From: Bradyrhizobium cosmicum
Lineage (GTDB): Bacteria; Pseudomonadota; Alphaproteobacteria; Rhizobiales; Xanthobacteraceae
Assembly: GCF_007290395.2 (NCBI RefSeq)
Contig: NZ_CP041656.2
Location: forward strand, 4,030,001-4,094,000
DNA length: 64,000 nt
Reading direction: 5' to 3'
Shown here: positions 45,230 to 55,650 of the stretch, in pieces
How the letters are laid out: each line of letters opens with the position of its first letter
How positions within the stretch are numbered: position 1 is the stretch's first letter
The notes under the pieces: model-generated
What the model saw: the letters and a program-made list of their open reading frames with translations, nothing else
Told to the model about the DNA's origin: nothing
Databases searched by the model: none
Position numbers and translations under genes: made by a program

Positions 45230-46744
45230 TTAGTTGTTGCTGCGGTTGGTGGTGCGGAAACTCTTGATCTCCGACACGCTGCCGTCGCGATAGGTCAGCT
45301 CCACCGAGACGGACTGCGTCGCCGGGGCGAGCTTCATGTAGAGCGGCATGCCGGCGCTGATCGCGCTCGGATCGCGCATGTCGCAGTTCGGCATCTTCAG
45401 CACCTGGTTCGGCACGGCGGTGTCGATCCCGATGCGCACCTCGCGGATGGCGCAGCGATACGAAACCAGATGCGTGTAGTAGACCAGCAGCCCGTTGAAC
45501 TCGCGAAACGACAGCCAGCTCGTCGCGGTCATGTCGAGGATCTTGCGCTGGTCGCGGATCAGAGCGGCCTCCGGATCGAACTTGATCGGAAACGGCCCCT
45601 GCATGTCGCCGGACTGGTCGACATAGCGAACCTCGATGGTGCCGGCCTGCGCGTCGGGCGGCAATTCGATCGACGGGTTCGGCATTCGCTTGCGCGTGCG
45701 CGGATCGAGCGTGTCGATGAAGCCGGTTTCGCGAAAATCGGCATTGCCGGCCATGCGCCAGGAAATGCCGAGCGTGGGGTCGGCGAAAGAGAACACCACG
45801 CTCCAGCCGCCATTGTGCCGCGAGAAGCTCGCGATCGGCGCATTGGAGGTTTCCTCCTTCGGCAGGCGCGGCACCGACACCGGCGGCAGCGCCGCGACCT
45901 TCTGCGGCGGAGGATCGGCGGGACGCGCGGTAGCATCCTTGGCGATACCGCTGAGGAAGACGTCGTCGACCATCTGGTCGAAATAAACCGGCACCTGCCT
46001 GTGCTTGACGGTGCCGGCCATCTCGCTGACGAGACGGCGGGTGCGCTGTGCCACCTGCACGAGGTTCTCGCCGGGCTCGAGCAGCGCCCTGGCAAAGGTG
46101 CGCGTGAACACCGAATTCGGATTGGCGTCGTCGTTGGAGAGACGATCAAGAGCGGTCTGGCGGGGACCTGCCGAGAACACCGAGAACACGCCCTCTGGCA
46201 GTTGCGTCATTGGCGCAAGCCCGCCGGAACCTGCGACTGCACGCGTCCCGCTGCGTTCGAACGGATTGTTGCGGCAGGCGTCGAACACCAGGATCGAGGT
46301 CCGTGCCTTCTTGTTCTGCAGGCGCTCGATGATGCGGTCGGCAAGGATCGAGGCGTCGCGCACCAGCTCTTCCTGCCCTTCCGTCGCCGCCGGCACGTCG
46401 GTCGGCAGCAGGTAGTTCTGGCCCGCGATCTCGAATCCGTGGCCGGCATAGAAGAAGAACGCGGTGTCGCCAGGCTCGACCGTCCTGTCGAAGGCGAGCA
46501 ACGTCTCGGAGAATTGCTGCCGGCTCTGGTTCTCGGCGACCATCACCGAGAAGCCGAGCTGCTTCAGCGTATCGCCCATGGTGCGGGCGTCGTTGACGGC
46601 CTTGAGCAGTTTCGGGACGTTCCTGTAGTCGTTGTTGCCGACGACGAGCGCGACGCGCTTCTCGGCATGGGCCGGAAGCGCGATCGCGCTCAGGCACGCC
46701 GCAAGGCCGAGGGCTGCCAGAATTCTGAAAGGCCAACGCGTCAT
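45230..46744 (-). CDS. Secreted caspase-like (peptidase C14) protein
   Basis: 504 residues. A signal peptide ends near AHA-EK. The caspase p20-like domain starts RVALVVGNNDYRNVPKL, with the catalytic His102 in FYAGHGF and Cys157 in VFDACRNNPF. Both dyad residues are intact. The C-terminal 230 residues are a second domain rich in beta structure, with no family I recognise. It should work in the periplasm or be attached to the envelope. Rhizobia carry many such orthocaspases; roles in cell death or proteolytic signalling are proposed but mostly untested. Confidence 0.87.
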   Translation of the reverse strand: MTRWPFRILAALGLAACLSAIALPAHAEKRVALVVGNNDYRNVPKLLKAVNDARTMGDTLKQLGFSVMVAENQSRQQFSETLLAFDRTVEPGDTAFFFYAGHGFEIAGQNYLLPTDVPAATEGQEELVRDASILADRIIERLQNKKARTSILVFDACRNNPFERSGTRAVAGSGGLAPMTQLPEGVFSVFSAGPRQTALDRLSNDDANPNSVFTRTFARALLEPGENLVQVAQRTRRLVSEMAGTVKHRQVPVYFDQMVDDVFLSGIAKDATARPADPPPQKVAALPPVSVPRLPKEETSNAPIASFSRHNGGWSVVFSFADPTLGISWRMAGNADFRETGFIDTLDPRTRKRMPNPSIELPPDAQAGTIEVRYVDQSGDMQGPFPIKFDPEAALIRDQRKILDMTATSWLSFREFNGLLVYYTHLVSYRCAIREVRIGIDTAVPNQVLKMPNCDMRDPSAISAGMPLYMKLAPATQSVSVELTYRDGSVSEIKSFRTTNRSNN

Positions 46745-46959
46745 CGCGAAATTCCCGTTGCAGGACGGCGCTCCGCCGGCTCCTTCGAACAGAGGTTCAT
46801 TGGAGCCGTCCGCCGCTGATGTGATAGTCGGTCCAGCCGTATCGACGGTTCAACAGGCAATTGCCTCCGGTTCCATCAAACCCCTATGGCAGATTCCTCC
46901 GGAATCTGCTTTTTCGTAGACAATCATCTTGGGCAATTGCACTGGAAGCAGGGGCTGCC

Positions 46960-47934
46960 GTGTATCGCTGGTGTACCGACGAAGTCGATCCGCATGACCG
47001 CTTCGACTATTGGCGCGAGGTGCGCTCCAAAGGCCTGTTCGGCGTCACCGCCGAGCTCGAACGCGAACGGCGCGGAGACTTCTACGGCGAATTCTCGCTG
47101 CGCCAGATCGGCTGCGCCGGCCTCGTCGAGCTGAAGGCCTCGCACTATACGGTCGAGCGCAGCGCCGCCGACATCGCCTACGCGCCCGGCGACAGCATCT
47201 GCGTCTACCAGCAGCTTGGTATCGGCGGCTGGTTCGGCGGCATGCGCGCAGGCGATTTCGCGATCGCCAATGGCGGCTTCGCCACCAGCCATACCGACCA
47301 GCCCTATCGCACCGTGCCGCTCGGCGCAGGCGGCTTCCACCTGCGGATCCTGAAGATCCCCGTCAGCGGCCTGTCGACGCAGGACAAGCGCATGCGCGAG
47401 CTTGTGCCCCGGCGGTTCGACGATCCAGGCCTGGCGCCCCTGCTTGATGCCTGCTTCGCCGACGTCGGCGAGGCCGCCGAGGGCGACGACGGCGCCACCG
47501 GTGAAACCGCTCTGGTCCAGGCCTCCCTGGTTCAGGCGCTCGGCCATCTGGCGCTGATCGAGCGCGGCATCGTACGGCCCGGCAGCCGGCTCGGCCAGGC
47601 GGCGCTGCGAACCGCGCGCCACTCGCAAGCACGGCGCCTGATCGCACGCCACCTGCAAGACCCCGGTCTGGCACCGGCGATGGTGGCCGCCCTGCTCGGC
47701 GTGTCCGTGCGTCACCTGCATATGCTGTTCGAATCGGCGGCAAAGAGCTTCTCGCAAACAGTGACCGACGAGCGCCTGAAACAGAGCCGCCGCCTGATGC
47801 GCGAGGCGCCGGACCGGCTGATCGCCGACATCGCGACCTCCTGCGGCTTCGAGAGCCTGGCGACCTACTATCGGGTCTTCAACGCCGCCTACGGGATGGC
47901 CCCAGGCGATTTCCGCGCCCAAGCGGCGCGTTAG
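46960..47934 (+). CDS. AraC-family regulator with AraC-binding-like N-terminal domain
   Basis: 324 residues from the GTG at 46960, 5 bases after GGGG. An upstream TTG frame from 46861 is less likely. The N-terminal 200 residues (VDPHDRFDYWREV onward) resemble the AraC-binding-like domain 2 of OruR/FeaR-type regulators. The C terminus has the double HTH, with MVAALLGVSVRHLHMLFE and IATSCGFESLATYYRVFNAAYG. The target is unknown. It is divergent from the caspase-like gene, 215 bases apart, so regulation of that gene is possible. Confidence 0.85.
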   Translation: MYRWCTDEVDPHDRFDYWREVRSKGLFGVTAELERERRGDFYGEFSLRQIGCAGLVELKASHYTVERSAADIAYAPGDSICVYQQLGIGGWFGGMRAGDFAIANGGFATSHTDQPYRTVPLGAGGFHLRILKIPVSGLSTQDKRMRELVPRRFDDPGLAPLLDACFADVGEAAEGDDGATGETALVQASLVQALGHLALIERGIVRPGSRLGQAALRTARHSQARRLIARHLQDPGLAPAMVAALLGVSVRHLHMLFESAAKSFSQTVTDERLKQSRRLMREAPDRLIADIATSCGFESLATYYRVFNAAYGMAPGDFRAQAAR

Positions 47935-48045
47935 CGTTCTGGCTACCGCTGCAGGCCGGTCGACGGCCGAGGCGGAAAACCCCAGTCAAGCCCGCTATTT
48001 GGGCGAAAAGCTCAGGTTTTTTAGGGTCTTCCCGCGCCCGCTCCA

Positions 48046-48073
48046 TTGACTTTGCCCGATTCCCGCCTATGTT
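48046..48073 (+). promoter_or_regulatory. Sigma-70-like promoter of the RNA helicase
   Basis: TTGACT (48046-48051) and TATGTT (48068-48073) with a 16-base spacer. Transcription from it would give a leader of roughly 155 bases before the helicase ATG at 48234. Confidence 0.5.
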
Positions 48074-48233
48074 CCGAAGCGACGCGGCTCAGATCGAAGA
48101 CCGATTCCTGAGCGTTGCGCTTGGTTCGCGTGAGTCAGCACCCCCAGCTTCTTTGAGAGCGCGCCGTTTCGGGGTGGAACGCGACAGCCTTAATCACCCT
48201 CGATTCCGAACGGCGGTTTCGAGCAGAGGCTCA

Positions 48234-49769
<1,536 letters not shown>

Positions 49770-49935
49770 ACCACAATGCACCGGGAGTCGCGGTTGAGCA
49801 GGCTCGCCGCGACACTTTTTCTGATGCATTGAAGCCCGTATATTTACTGGCCGTTCACGAACACCCGTTAGCCTACGAACATAATTTAAGCATTGTAGCG
49901 ACCGGCCGCGCACCGGCCGCCGTGGGGAATGTTCC

Positions 49936-51003
49936 GTGGTCAAGGTGCTCGACGAACACGAACGCACGATGGCGTTTGCCGAAGTGGCGCTCGGTCAGAT
50001 CCGGTCGCTTCGGCAAACCGCGATCCCTCGCAATTACGAGATCTGGTACGTCTACGCCACGGGCTATAACGCTCCGCTCAACAAGATCATCAACGAGACG
50101 CTGGCGCGCCACGGCAAGCTGACCGAAGGCGATCTCGAGCAGATCTACGAGACCTATCTCTCCCATATCAAGACCACCGACCGTATCGACAAGGTCGGTG
50201 CGCGCGTCATCGGCGAGATCGACGACGTGATGAAGGTCTTGAGCGAAGCGCTCGGGATGACCGGCTCCTACGATGCCAGCCTGTCGGGCGCGACCGAAAG
50301 ACTCTCGTCCGCCCAGAGCCGAGAACAGATCACCTCGATCGTCGAGACGCTGCTGCGTTCGACCACGGAGATGCGCGAGACCAACAAGGCGCTCGAAGAC
50401 CGGCTCTCGCTGTCGAAGAACGAGATCAGCAACCTCCAGCAGAGCCTGGAGGCGATCCGCGCCGAGAGCCTGACCGATCCGCTCACGGGGCTCGGCAACC
50501 GCAAATATTTCGATCGCATGATCGGCATGGCCGTGCAGAGCGCGCTTGCGTCGGGCGAGCCGCTGTCACTGCTGCTGTTCGACATCGACCACTTCAAGTC
50601 GTTCAACGATTCCTACGGCCATCTCACCGGTGACCAGGTGCTGCGGCTCGTCGGCCTGTCGCTGAAGCAGACCATCAAGGGCCAGGACATCACCGCGCGC
50701 TATGGCGGCGAGGAATTCGCGGTGGTGCTTCCCAGCACCTCGCTGCGCCAGGCCCTCACTGTGGCCGACCACATCCGCCGTGCGGTGATGGCGAAGGAAT
50801 TGAAGAAGAAGTCGACCGGCGAGATCCTCGGCCGCGTCACCATCTCCGTCGGCGTATCAATGCTTAAGCAGGGCGACGACACCGAAGCGCTGATCGAGCG
50901 CGCGGACGCCTGCCTCTACGCCGCCAAGCGCAACGGCCGCAACCGCGTGATCTGCGAAGCCGATCCGGAGTTCGTCGTCGAGACCCATAGCCGGGTGGCG
51001 TGA
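49936..51003 (+). CDS. Diguanylate cyclase (GGDEF protein)
   Basis: 355 residues starting at GTG 49936, shortly after GGGGAA. The N-terminal 140 residues are helical with no known sensor; a coiled coil (about 145-175) links to the GGDEF domain. The active-site motif is GGEEF at 257-261, so c-di-GMP synthesis is expected. The inhibitory I-site reads KGQD (248-251) instead of RxxD, so feedback inhibition may be weaker. No membrane segment. Similar to the PleD-type catalytic domain. Confidence 0.93.
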   Translation: MVKVLDEHERTMAFAEVALGQIRSLRQTAIPRNYEIWYVYATGYNAPLNKIINETLARHGKLTEGDLEQIYETYLSHIKTTDRIDKVGARVIGEIDDVMKVLSEALGMTGSYDASLSGATERLSSAQSREQITSIVETLLRSTTEMRETNKALEDRLSLSKNEISNLQQSLEAIRAESLTDPLTGLGNRKYFDRMIGMAVQSALASGEPLSLLLFDIDHFKSFNDSYGHLTGDQVLRLVGLSLKQTIKGQDITARYGGEEFAVVLPSTSLRQALTVADHIRRAVMAKELKKKSTGEILGRVTISVGVSMLKQGDDTEALIERADACLYAAKRNGRNRVICEADPEFVVETHSRVA

Positions 51004-51091
51004 CGCCGAAGCGGCGCGCGCTTGACATTCAAACCTCACGAACGACATCGTCCTCGCCGTCTCACCGCGACCATCCAGAGGACTCGTCGTC

Positions 51092-51622
51092 GTGCCAAAC
51101 CCTCATGATTTTCACACCCCGCAACCGTCCTACACCAGGGACGAGCTGCTGAGATCGAGCGAGGGCGGCTATTTCGGCCCGGGCAATGCGCAACTGCCTG
51201 CACCGCCCATGCTGATGATGGACCGCATCACCGAGATCAGCGTGGACGGCGGCGAATTCGGCAAGGGCCACATCACGGGCGAGCTCGACATCGCACCAGG
51301 CCATTGGTTCTTCGATTGCCACTTTCGCGGTGATCCGATCATGCCGGGAAGCCTCGGCCTCGATGCGATGTGGCAGATGATCGGCTACTGGCTCGGCTGG
51401 TCGGGGTCCCCGGGCAAGGGCCGCGCCATCGGCGTCGGCGAGGTGGAAGCCACGGGATTCATCACGCCGGACACAGCATGCGTGCGCTACGAGGTCGCCA
51501 TGCGCATGGTCCGGCGCGGCAAGCTGGTGCTCGGAATTGCCGACGGCCGCGTGCTTGCGGACGGCGTCTGTGTCTTCACGGCCAAGGATATGAGAGTCGG
51601 TCTGACGAAGTCCGTGGAGTGA
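51092..51622 (+). CDS. fabA: 3-hydroxydecanoyl-ACP dehydratase/isomerase
   Basis: 176 residues, the FabA length. The active-site His is in WFFDCHFRGDPIMPGSLGLD and the Asp in GLDAMWQMIGY. It dehydrates 3-hydroxyacyl-ACP and isomerises the double bond to start unsaturated fatty-acid synthesis. Usually fabB, and often fabI, follow; here the next gene is an unrelated convergent TfoX-like gene. So this may be a second copy or a locus broken by rearrangement. A GTG start at 51092 follows AGAGGA by 9 bases. Confidence 0.93.
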   Translation: MPNPHDFHTPQPSYTRDELLRSSEGGYFGPGNAQLPAPPMLMMDRITEISVDGGEFGKGHITGELDIAPGHWFFDCHFRGDPIMPGSLGLDAMWQMIGYWLGWSGSPGKGRAIGVGEVEATGFITPDTACVRYEVAMRMVRRGKLVLGIADGRVLADGVCVFTAKDMRVGLTKSVE

Positions 51623-51646
51623 AGTCTCGCAGGGTGAGCACGCATC

Positions 51647-52075
51647 CTACCGCACCGCTCTCTTGGTTGCTTTCTTGGCCTGACGCTTCTTGGCAGCGGG
51701 CTTCTTCGCCGCGGCCTTTTTCGCAGGCTTGCTCGCTGCTTTCTTCTTCGGCCGCTTCACCTTGGCGCGCTGGGCGGCGGCGAGTGCAGCCCTCGCCCAT
51801 CTGACGAGATCCTCGGAATCGTCGAACAGGCGCGCCGGCAGCTCCCAGTAGGAATTGACCGTCACGGTCTTGGCACGGGTCGAATACTGGAACGGCCTTG
51901 AGCCTTCGGCCTCATAGTCCGGGATTGTCGCCGCGTCGGCGCGGAAGAACAGGCCGGCGCGCAAGGCGAGCGCGAAGTTGATGCCATCGGCGGAGATGCC
52001 GTAGCCGGAGAACATCTTGCGGATGGTAACGGGGCCGAAATCGGCGAACAGGTCGATCAGGAATTCACGGTCCAT
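51647..52075 (-). CDS. TfoX/Sxy N-terminal domain protein with histone-like tail
   Basis: 142 residues. The first 95 match the TfoX N-terminal domain (LFADFGPVTIRKMFSGYGIS, ALRAGLFFRAD). The last 45 are almost all Lys, Ala and Pro (KKAASKPAKKAAAKK), like bacterial histone H1-like tails, and probably bind nucleic acid. TfoX family proteins regulate competence genes in some gammaproteobacteria; the role here is unknown. GGGAGAG precedes the ATG. Confidence 0.85.
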   Translation of the reverse strand: MDREFLIDLFADFGPVTIRKMFSGYGISADGINFALALRAGLFFRADAATIPDYEAEGSRPFQYSTRAKTVTVNSYWELPARLFDDSEDLVRWARAALAAAQRAKVKRPKKKAASKPAKKAAAKKPAAKKRQAKKATKRAVR

Positions 52076-52102
52076 CGCCCAACTCTCCCCCCTCGGCGTC
52101 TT

Positions 52103-52218
52103 CCCCGCGAAAGCGGGGACCCATAACCACAGGAAGAAGTTTAACGAAGACTGTTGGTCGTTCCAGCGTGGTATTGATACGCCAGATCACGCGGTATGGG
52201 TCCCGGCGTTCGCCGGGA
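52103..52218. repeat. REP-like palindromic element beside sufA
   Basis: Two GC hairpins at its ends: ccccgc-gaaa-gcgggg (52103-52118) and tcccggcg-tt-cgccggga (52201-52218). Between them the inner flanks GACCCATA and TATGGGTC are mirror images. This is a common bradyrhizobial intergenic element. It lies between the TfoX-like and sufA genes. Confidence 0.75.
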
Positions 52219-52248
52219 CGACGACGGAGCACTTGGCGCGGACGAGGC

Positions 52249-52659
52249 TTAGCCGTCGATCTTGGCCGGCCGCAGCTCGACCGATTCGCCGCAGCCGCAG
52301 GCGGAGACCTGGTTGGGGTTGTTGAAGACGAACTGGGCCTGCATCTTGTCGGCCTTGTAGTCCATCTCGGTGCCGAGCAGGAACAGCACGGCCTTGGGGT
52401 CGACCAGGATCTTGACACCCTTGTCCTCGACGACCTCGTCGGTCGGGCGGACATCATGGGCATATTCGACCGTGTAAGACTGGCCGGCACAGCCGCCGTT
52501 CTTCACGCCGACGCGGAGGCCGACGATCTCGGAGTCCGCGCGGCTCGTCAGTTCGCTGATGCGCTGGGCGGCAGCGTCGGTCAGCCGCATCACCTGCGGG
52601 CGTGGCCGCCGCGGCTTGGGAGTGGATGCTGGTGTCGAGCCTGACGATATCTGGGTCAT
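52249..52659 (-). CDS. sufA: A-type iron-sulfur carrier protein SufA
   Basis: 136 residues. The conserved cysteines are in KNGGCAGQSY and SACGCGES, the three ligands of the IscA/SufA family. An N-terminal Pro/Lys/Arg-rich extension of about 20 residues precedes the domain. It receives clusters from SufBCD and hands them to target proteins. It is the last gene of the suf operon, 63 bases after the DUF59 gene. The ribosome-binding site is weak. Confidence 0.93.
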   Translation of the reverse strand: MTQISSGSTPASTPKPRRPRPQVMRLTDAAAQRISELTSRADSEIVGLRVGVKNGGCAGQSYTVEYAHDVRPTDEVVEDKGVKILVDPKAVLFLLGTEMDYKADKMQAQFVFNNPNQVSACGCGESVELRPAKIDG

Positions 52660-52722
52660 GTCAATGATGTGGTCCGTTGCGGCGCGAATTCAATGCCGAA
52701 GATTCAAAGCAGGCGTTACGCG

Positions 52723-53094
52723 TCACCACATGTTGAGCACGAGGCGGGCCTCGTCGCTCATGCGTTCGGGGGTCCAGGCCGGCTCCCAGACGACTTTGAC
52801 GTCGACCACGCCGACGCCGGGAACGCTGGCGACCGCGTTTTCGACCATGGTCGGCAGTTCGCCGGCGGCCGGACAGTTCGGCGTCGTCAGAGTCATCTGG
52901 ACGTCGACCGAGCGGTCGTCCTTGATCTCGACTTTGTAGATCAGGCCGAGCTCGTAAATGTCGGCCGGAATTTCCGGATCGAACACGGTCTTGAGGCCGG
53001 CGATGATCTCGGTGGTGAGACGCTCGGTTTCCTCCGGCGGCAGCGCCGAATGGGTCTCCATCGGATTGGCTTTGATTTCGGCCGTGTCACTCAT
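52723..53094 (-). CDS. SUF-associated DUF59/MIP18-family Fe-S assembly protein
   Basis: 123 residues. The MIP18/DUF59 pattern is VFDPEIPADIYELGLIYKVEI, followed by DVQMTLTTPNCPAAGEL. The Cys in TPNCPA is conserved in SufT-like proteins, which help cluster delivery. An N-terminal tail of about 20 residues is variable. The ATG at 53094 overlaps the sufS stop by 4 bases, so translation is coupled. Confidence 0.9.
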   Translation of the reverse strand: MSDTAEIKANPMETHSALPPEETERLTTEIIAGLKTVFDPEIPADIYELGLIYKVEIKDDRSVDVQMTLTTPNCPAAGELPTMVENAVASVPGVGVVDVKVVWEPAWTPERMSDEARLVLNMW

Positions 53095-54338
53095 GCGAAC
53101 AAATCCCGCGCTTTCAAAAGCGCCTGTGCCAGATGATCGACTTCTTCCCGTGTATTATACATGCCGAACGAGGCTCGGCATGTGGCCGTAACGTTGAACC
53201 GCTCTAAAAGCGGCATCACGCAATGGGTGCCGGCGCGCACCGCGATGCCCTGGCGGTCGATCACGGTGGCAACGTCGTGGGCGTGGGCGCCCTTGAGCTC
53301 GAAGGAGATCACCGGGCCCTTGCCCCGCGCCGTGCCGATCAGCCGCAGCGAGTTGATCTCGCGCAGCTTCTCCTGGGCGTAGGTGACCAGATCGTGCTCG
53401 TGCGCGGCGATGCGCTCCTTGCCGATCGAGTTGACGTAGTCGATGGCCGCGCCAAGGCCGACGGCCTCGACGATCGCGGGCGTGCCGGCCTCGAATTTGT
53501 GCGGGGGATCGCCATAGGTGACGATGTCGCGCGAGACCTCGCGAATCATCTCGCCGCCGCCGTTGAAGGGGCGCATCGCGACGAGGTGGTCGTACTTGGC
53601 CCAGAGCACGCCGATGCCGGTCGGACCGTAGACCTTGTGGCCGGTGAAGACGTAGAAATCGCAGCCGATGTCCTGGACGTCCACGGGCAGATGCACCGCG
53701 CCTTGGCTGCCGTCGACCAGCACGGGAATGCCGCGTGCGTGGGCGATCTTCACGACGTCCTTGACCGGCACGATGGTGCCGAGAGCGTTCGACATCTGCG
53801 TGATCGCGACCAGCTTGGTCTTCGACGTCAGCAGCTTCTCGAACTCGTCGATTAGGAAATTGCCCTCGTCGTCGACCGGCGCCCATTTGATCACCGCGCC
53901 CTGGCGTTCCCTGAGGAAATGCCACGGCACGATGTTGGAATGGTGCTCCATGATCGAGATGACGATCTCGTCGCCCTCTTTGATGTTCGGCCCGCCCCAG
54001 GACGATGCGACCAGATTGATCGCCTCCGTCGCATTGCGGGTGAAGATCACTTCCTCGGTCCGCGGCGCATTGATGAACTGCGCGACCTTGGTGCGGCCGC
54101 CTTCATAGGCTTCCGTCGCGGCGTTGGCGAGGTAATGCAGGCCGCGATGCACGTTGGCGTATTCGCTGGTATAGGCCTGCGTCATGCGGTCGAGCACGGC
54201 GCTCGGCTTCTGGGCGGAGGCGGCGTTGTCGAGATAGACCAGCGGCTTGCCGTAGACCTGCATGGCGAGCGCCGGGAAGTCCTGGCGCACGCGCGCGACG
54301 TCGTAGGCGCCGTTCTTGACTGCGGGATGCGTGCTCAT
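53091..54338 (-). CDS. sufS: Cysteine desulfurase SufS
   Basis: 415 residues from ATG 54338. It is a group II desulfurase: the PLP lysine in VFTGHKVYGPTGIG, substrate residues in EHHSNIVPWHFL, and the persulfide Cys in RAGTHCVMPLLERF, with the group II TGRAGHHC-like context. It supplies sulfur to SufBCD. No SufE or SufU is visible nearby, so the acceptor protein lies elsewhere or is dispensable. The start overlaps the sufD stop by 4 bases. A second, group I-like desulfurase opens the same operon. Confidence 0.95.
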   Translation of the reverse strand: MSTHPAVKNGAYDVARVRQDFPALAMQVYGKPLVYLDNAASAQKPSAVLDRMTQAYTSEYANVHRGLHYLANAATEAYEGGRTKVAQFINAPRTEEVIFTRNATEAINLVASSWGGPNIKEGDEIVISIMEHHSNIVPWHFLRERQGAVIKWAPVDDEGNFLIDEFEKLLTSKTKLVAITQMSNALGTIVPVKDVVKIAHARGIPVLVDGSQGAVHLPVDVQDIGCDFYVFTGHKVYGPTGIGVLWAKYDHLVAMRPFNGGGEMIREVSRDIVTYGDPPHKFEAGTPAIVEAVGLGAAIDYVNSIGKERIAAHEHDLVTYAQEKLREINSLRLIGTARGKGPVISFELKGAHAHDVATVIDRQGIAVRAGTHCVMPLLERFNVTATCRASFGMYNTREEVDHLAQALLKARDLFA

Positions 54339-55639
54339 TGGCGCCGCTCCAGCCAGCACTCGGCAATGCCGATCACGTGCTCGCGCAAGCCGTCGTCGGC
54401 AATCTGCTCGATGGCTTCGCCGACGAAGGCCTGGATCAGCAGCGCCTGGGCCTGCTTCTCGGGCAGGCCGCGCGCCTTCAGGTAGAACAGCAGGTTGTCG
54501 TCGAGCGCGCCGGCGGTGGCACCGTGGCCGCAGGAGACGTCGTCGGCAAAGATTTCCAGCTCAGGCTTGTTGTCGGCTTCGGCTTCGTCCGAGAGCAGCA
54601 GCGCGCGGATCATCATCTTGCCGTCGGTCTTCTGCGCGTCGGGACGGACGATGATGCGGCCCTGGAACACCGAATGGGCACGATCGTCCAGCACGGCGCG
54701 GAAGATTTCGCGGCTGACGCAGTTCGGTACGGCGTGGTCGACCACCAGCGTGGTGTCACCATGCTCGGTCTTCTGCAACAGGTTCGCGCCGTTGACCAGG
54801 AGCTCACTGCCCTCGCCCGCCAGGGTGATGAAGCCCTGCAGGCGGCTGACGGCAGCACCGGTGGTCATGTTGAAGAAGTTCAGCTTCGAGTTCGCACCGA
54901 CGGTGACGAACTGCGAGGTGATGTTCACGGCGTCAGGCGCATCGTCCATCAAGCGAATATGCGCGACGTCAGCGTTGTCGCCGACCGTGACAATGACGGC
55001 GTCGCTGACCTGGTAGGCTTTTGCACCAGCGGCGACGAAGGTCTCGATGATGGTAGCGCGGGCGCCGTTCCCGACCTTTACCTGCGAACGGGTGAAGGTC
55101 GACACCGAAGCGGCGGTCGCGACGTGGATGATCTGGATCGGCGCTGACAGCTGTGCGCCGTCCGCGATCGACAAGACGACGCCGTCGGTCGCCAACGCGG
55201 CATTCAGCGCGATCACGGCATCCGTGGCTGCGGTCTTCAGAAGATCAGAACTCTTGTCCAGAGTCTCCCGCAACGTCGCAAAGCCCGCCTCGGCAGCCAG
55301 CGCCTTGGCGTCGGAGAGATCGGCCGCGAACACCCCGTCGACCAGCACCAGCTTGCGGGCGCCATTGATCGCATGCGCCTTCACGGCATCCGCGGCAAGT
55401 TTCAGCGCAGCCGCATCGGGCGCGGCCGCAAGCGGCAGCACCTCGCCGACAAGCGCGCGCAGATCGGTGTATTTCCATTCCTCGATCCGGCGATGCGGCA
55501 GGCCGAGACGCTCATAGGTCTCAAACGCCTCGCGGCGGGCCGCGATCACGGAAGGCGAACCCGGCAACCGGCCTTCGGCGCTGGCGAAGAGATCGCTCAC
55601 CGCGCGGCCGTTTCCGGTCTTTGCCACAGCAACGTTCAT
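54335..55639 (-). CDS. sufD: Fe-S cluster scaffold protein SufD
   Basis: 434 residues from ATG 55639, which follows AAGGAA. The SufBD core begins near EEWKYTDLRALVG and includes SVFQGRIIVRPDAQKTDGKM and VSCGHGATAGALDD, the hallmark beta-helix. It pairs with SufB and the ATPase SufC to build 4Fe-4S clusters. The open frame extends to 55900 but that part overlaps sufC and is not conserved. It is 11 bases from sufC. Confidence 0.95.
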   Translation of the reverse strand: MNVAVAKTGNGRAVSDLFASAEGRLPGSPSVIAARREAFETYERLGLPHRRIEEWKYTDLRALVGEVLPLAAAPDAAALKLAADAVKAHAINGARKLVLVDGVFAADLSDAKALAAEAGFATLRETLDKSSDLLKTAATDAVIALNAALATDGVVLSIADGAQLSAPIQIIHVATAASVSTFTRSQVKVGNGARATIIETFVAAGAKAYQVSDAVIVTVGDNADVAHIRLMDDAPDAVNITSQFVTVGANSKLNFFNMTTGAAVSRLQGFITLAGEGSELLVNGANLLQKTEHGDTTLVVDHAVPNCVSREIFRAVLDDRAHSVFQGRIIVRPDAQKTDGKMMIRALLLSDEAEADNKPELEIFADDVSCGHGATAGALDDNLLFYLKARGLPEKQAQALLIQAFVGEAIEQIADDGLREHVIGIAECWLERRQ

Positions 55640-55650
55640 CGCAAAATTCC

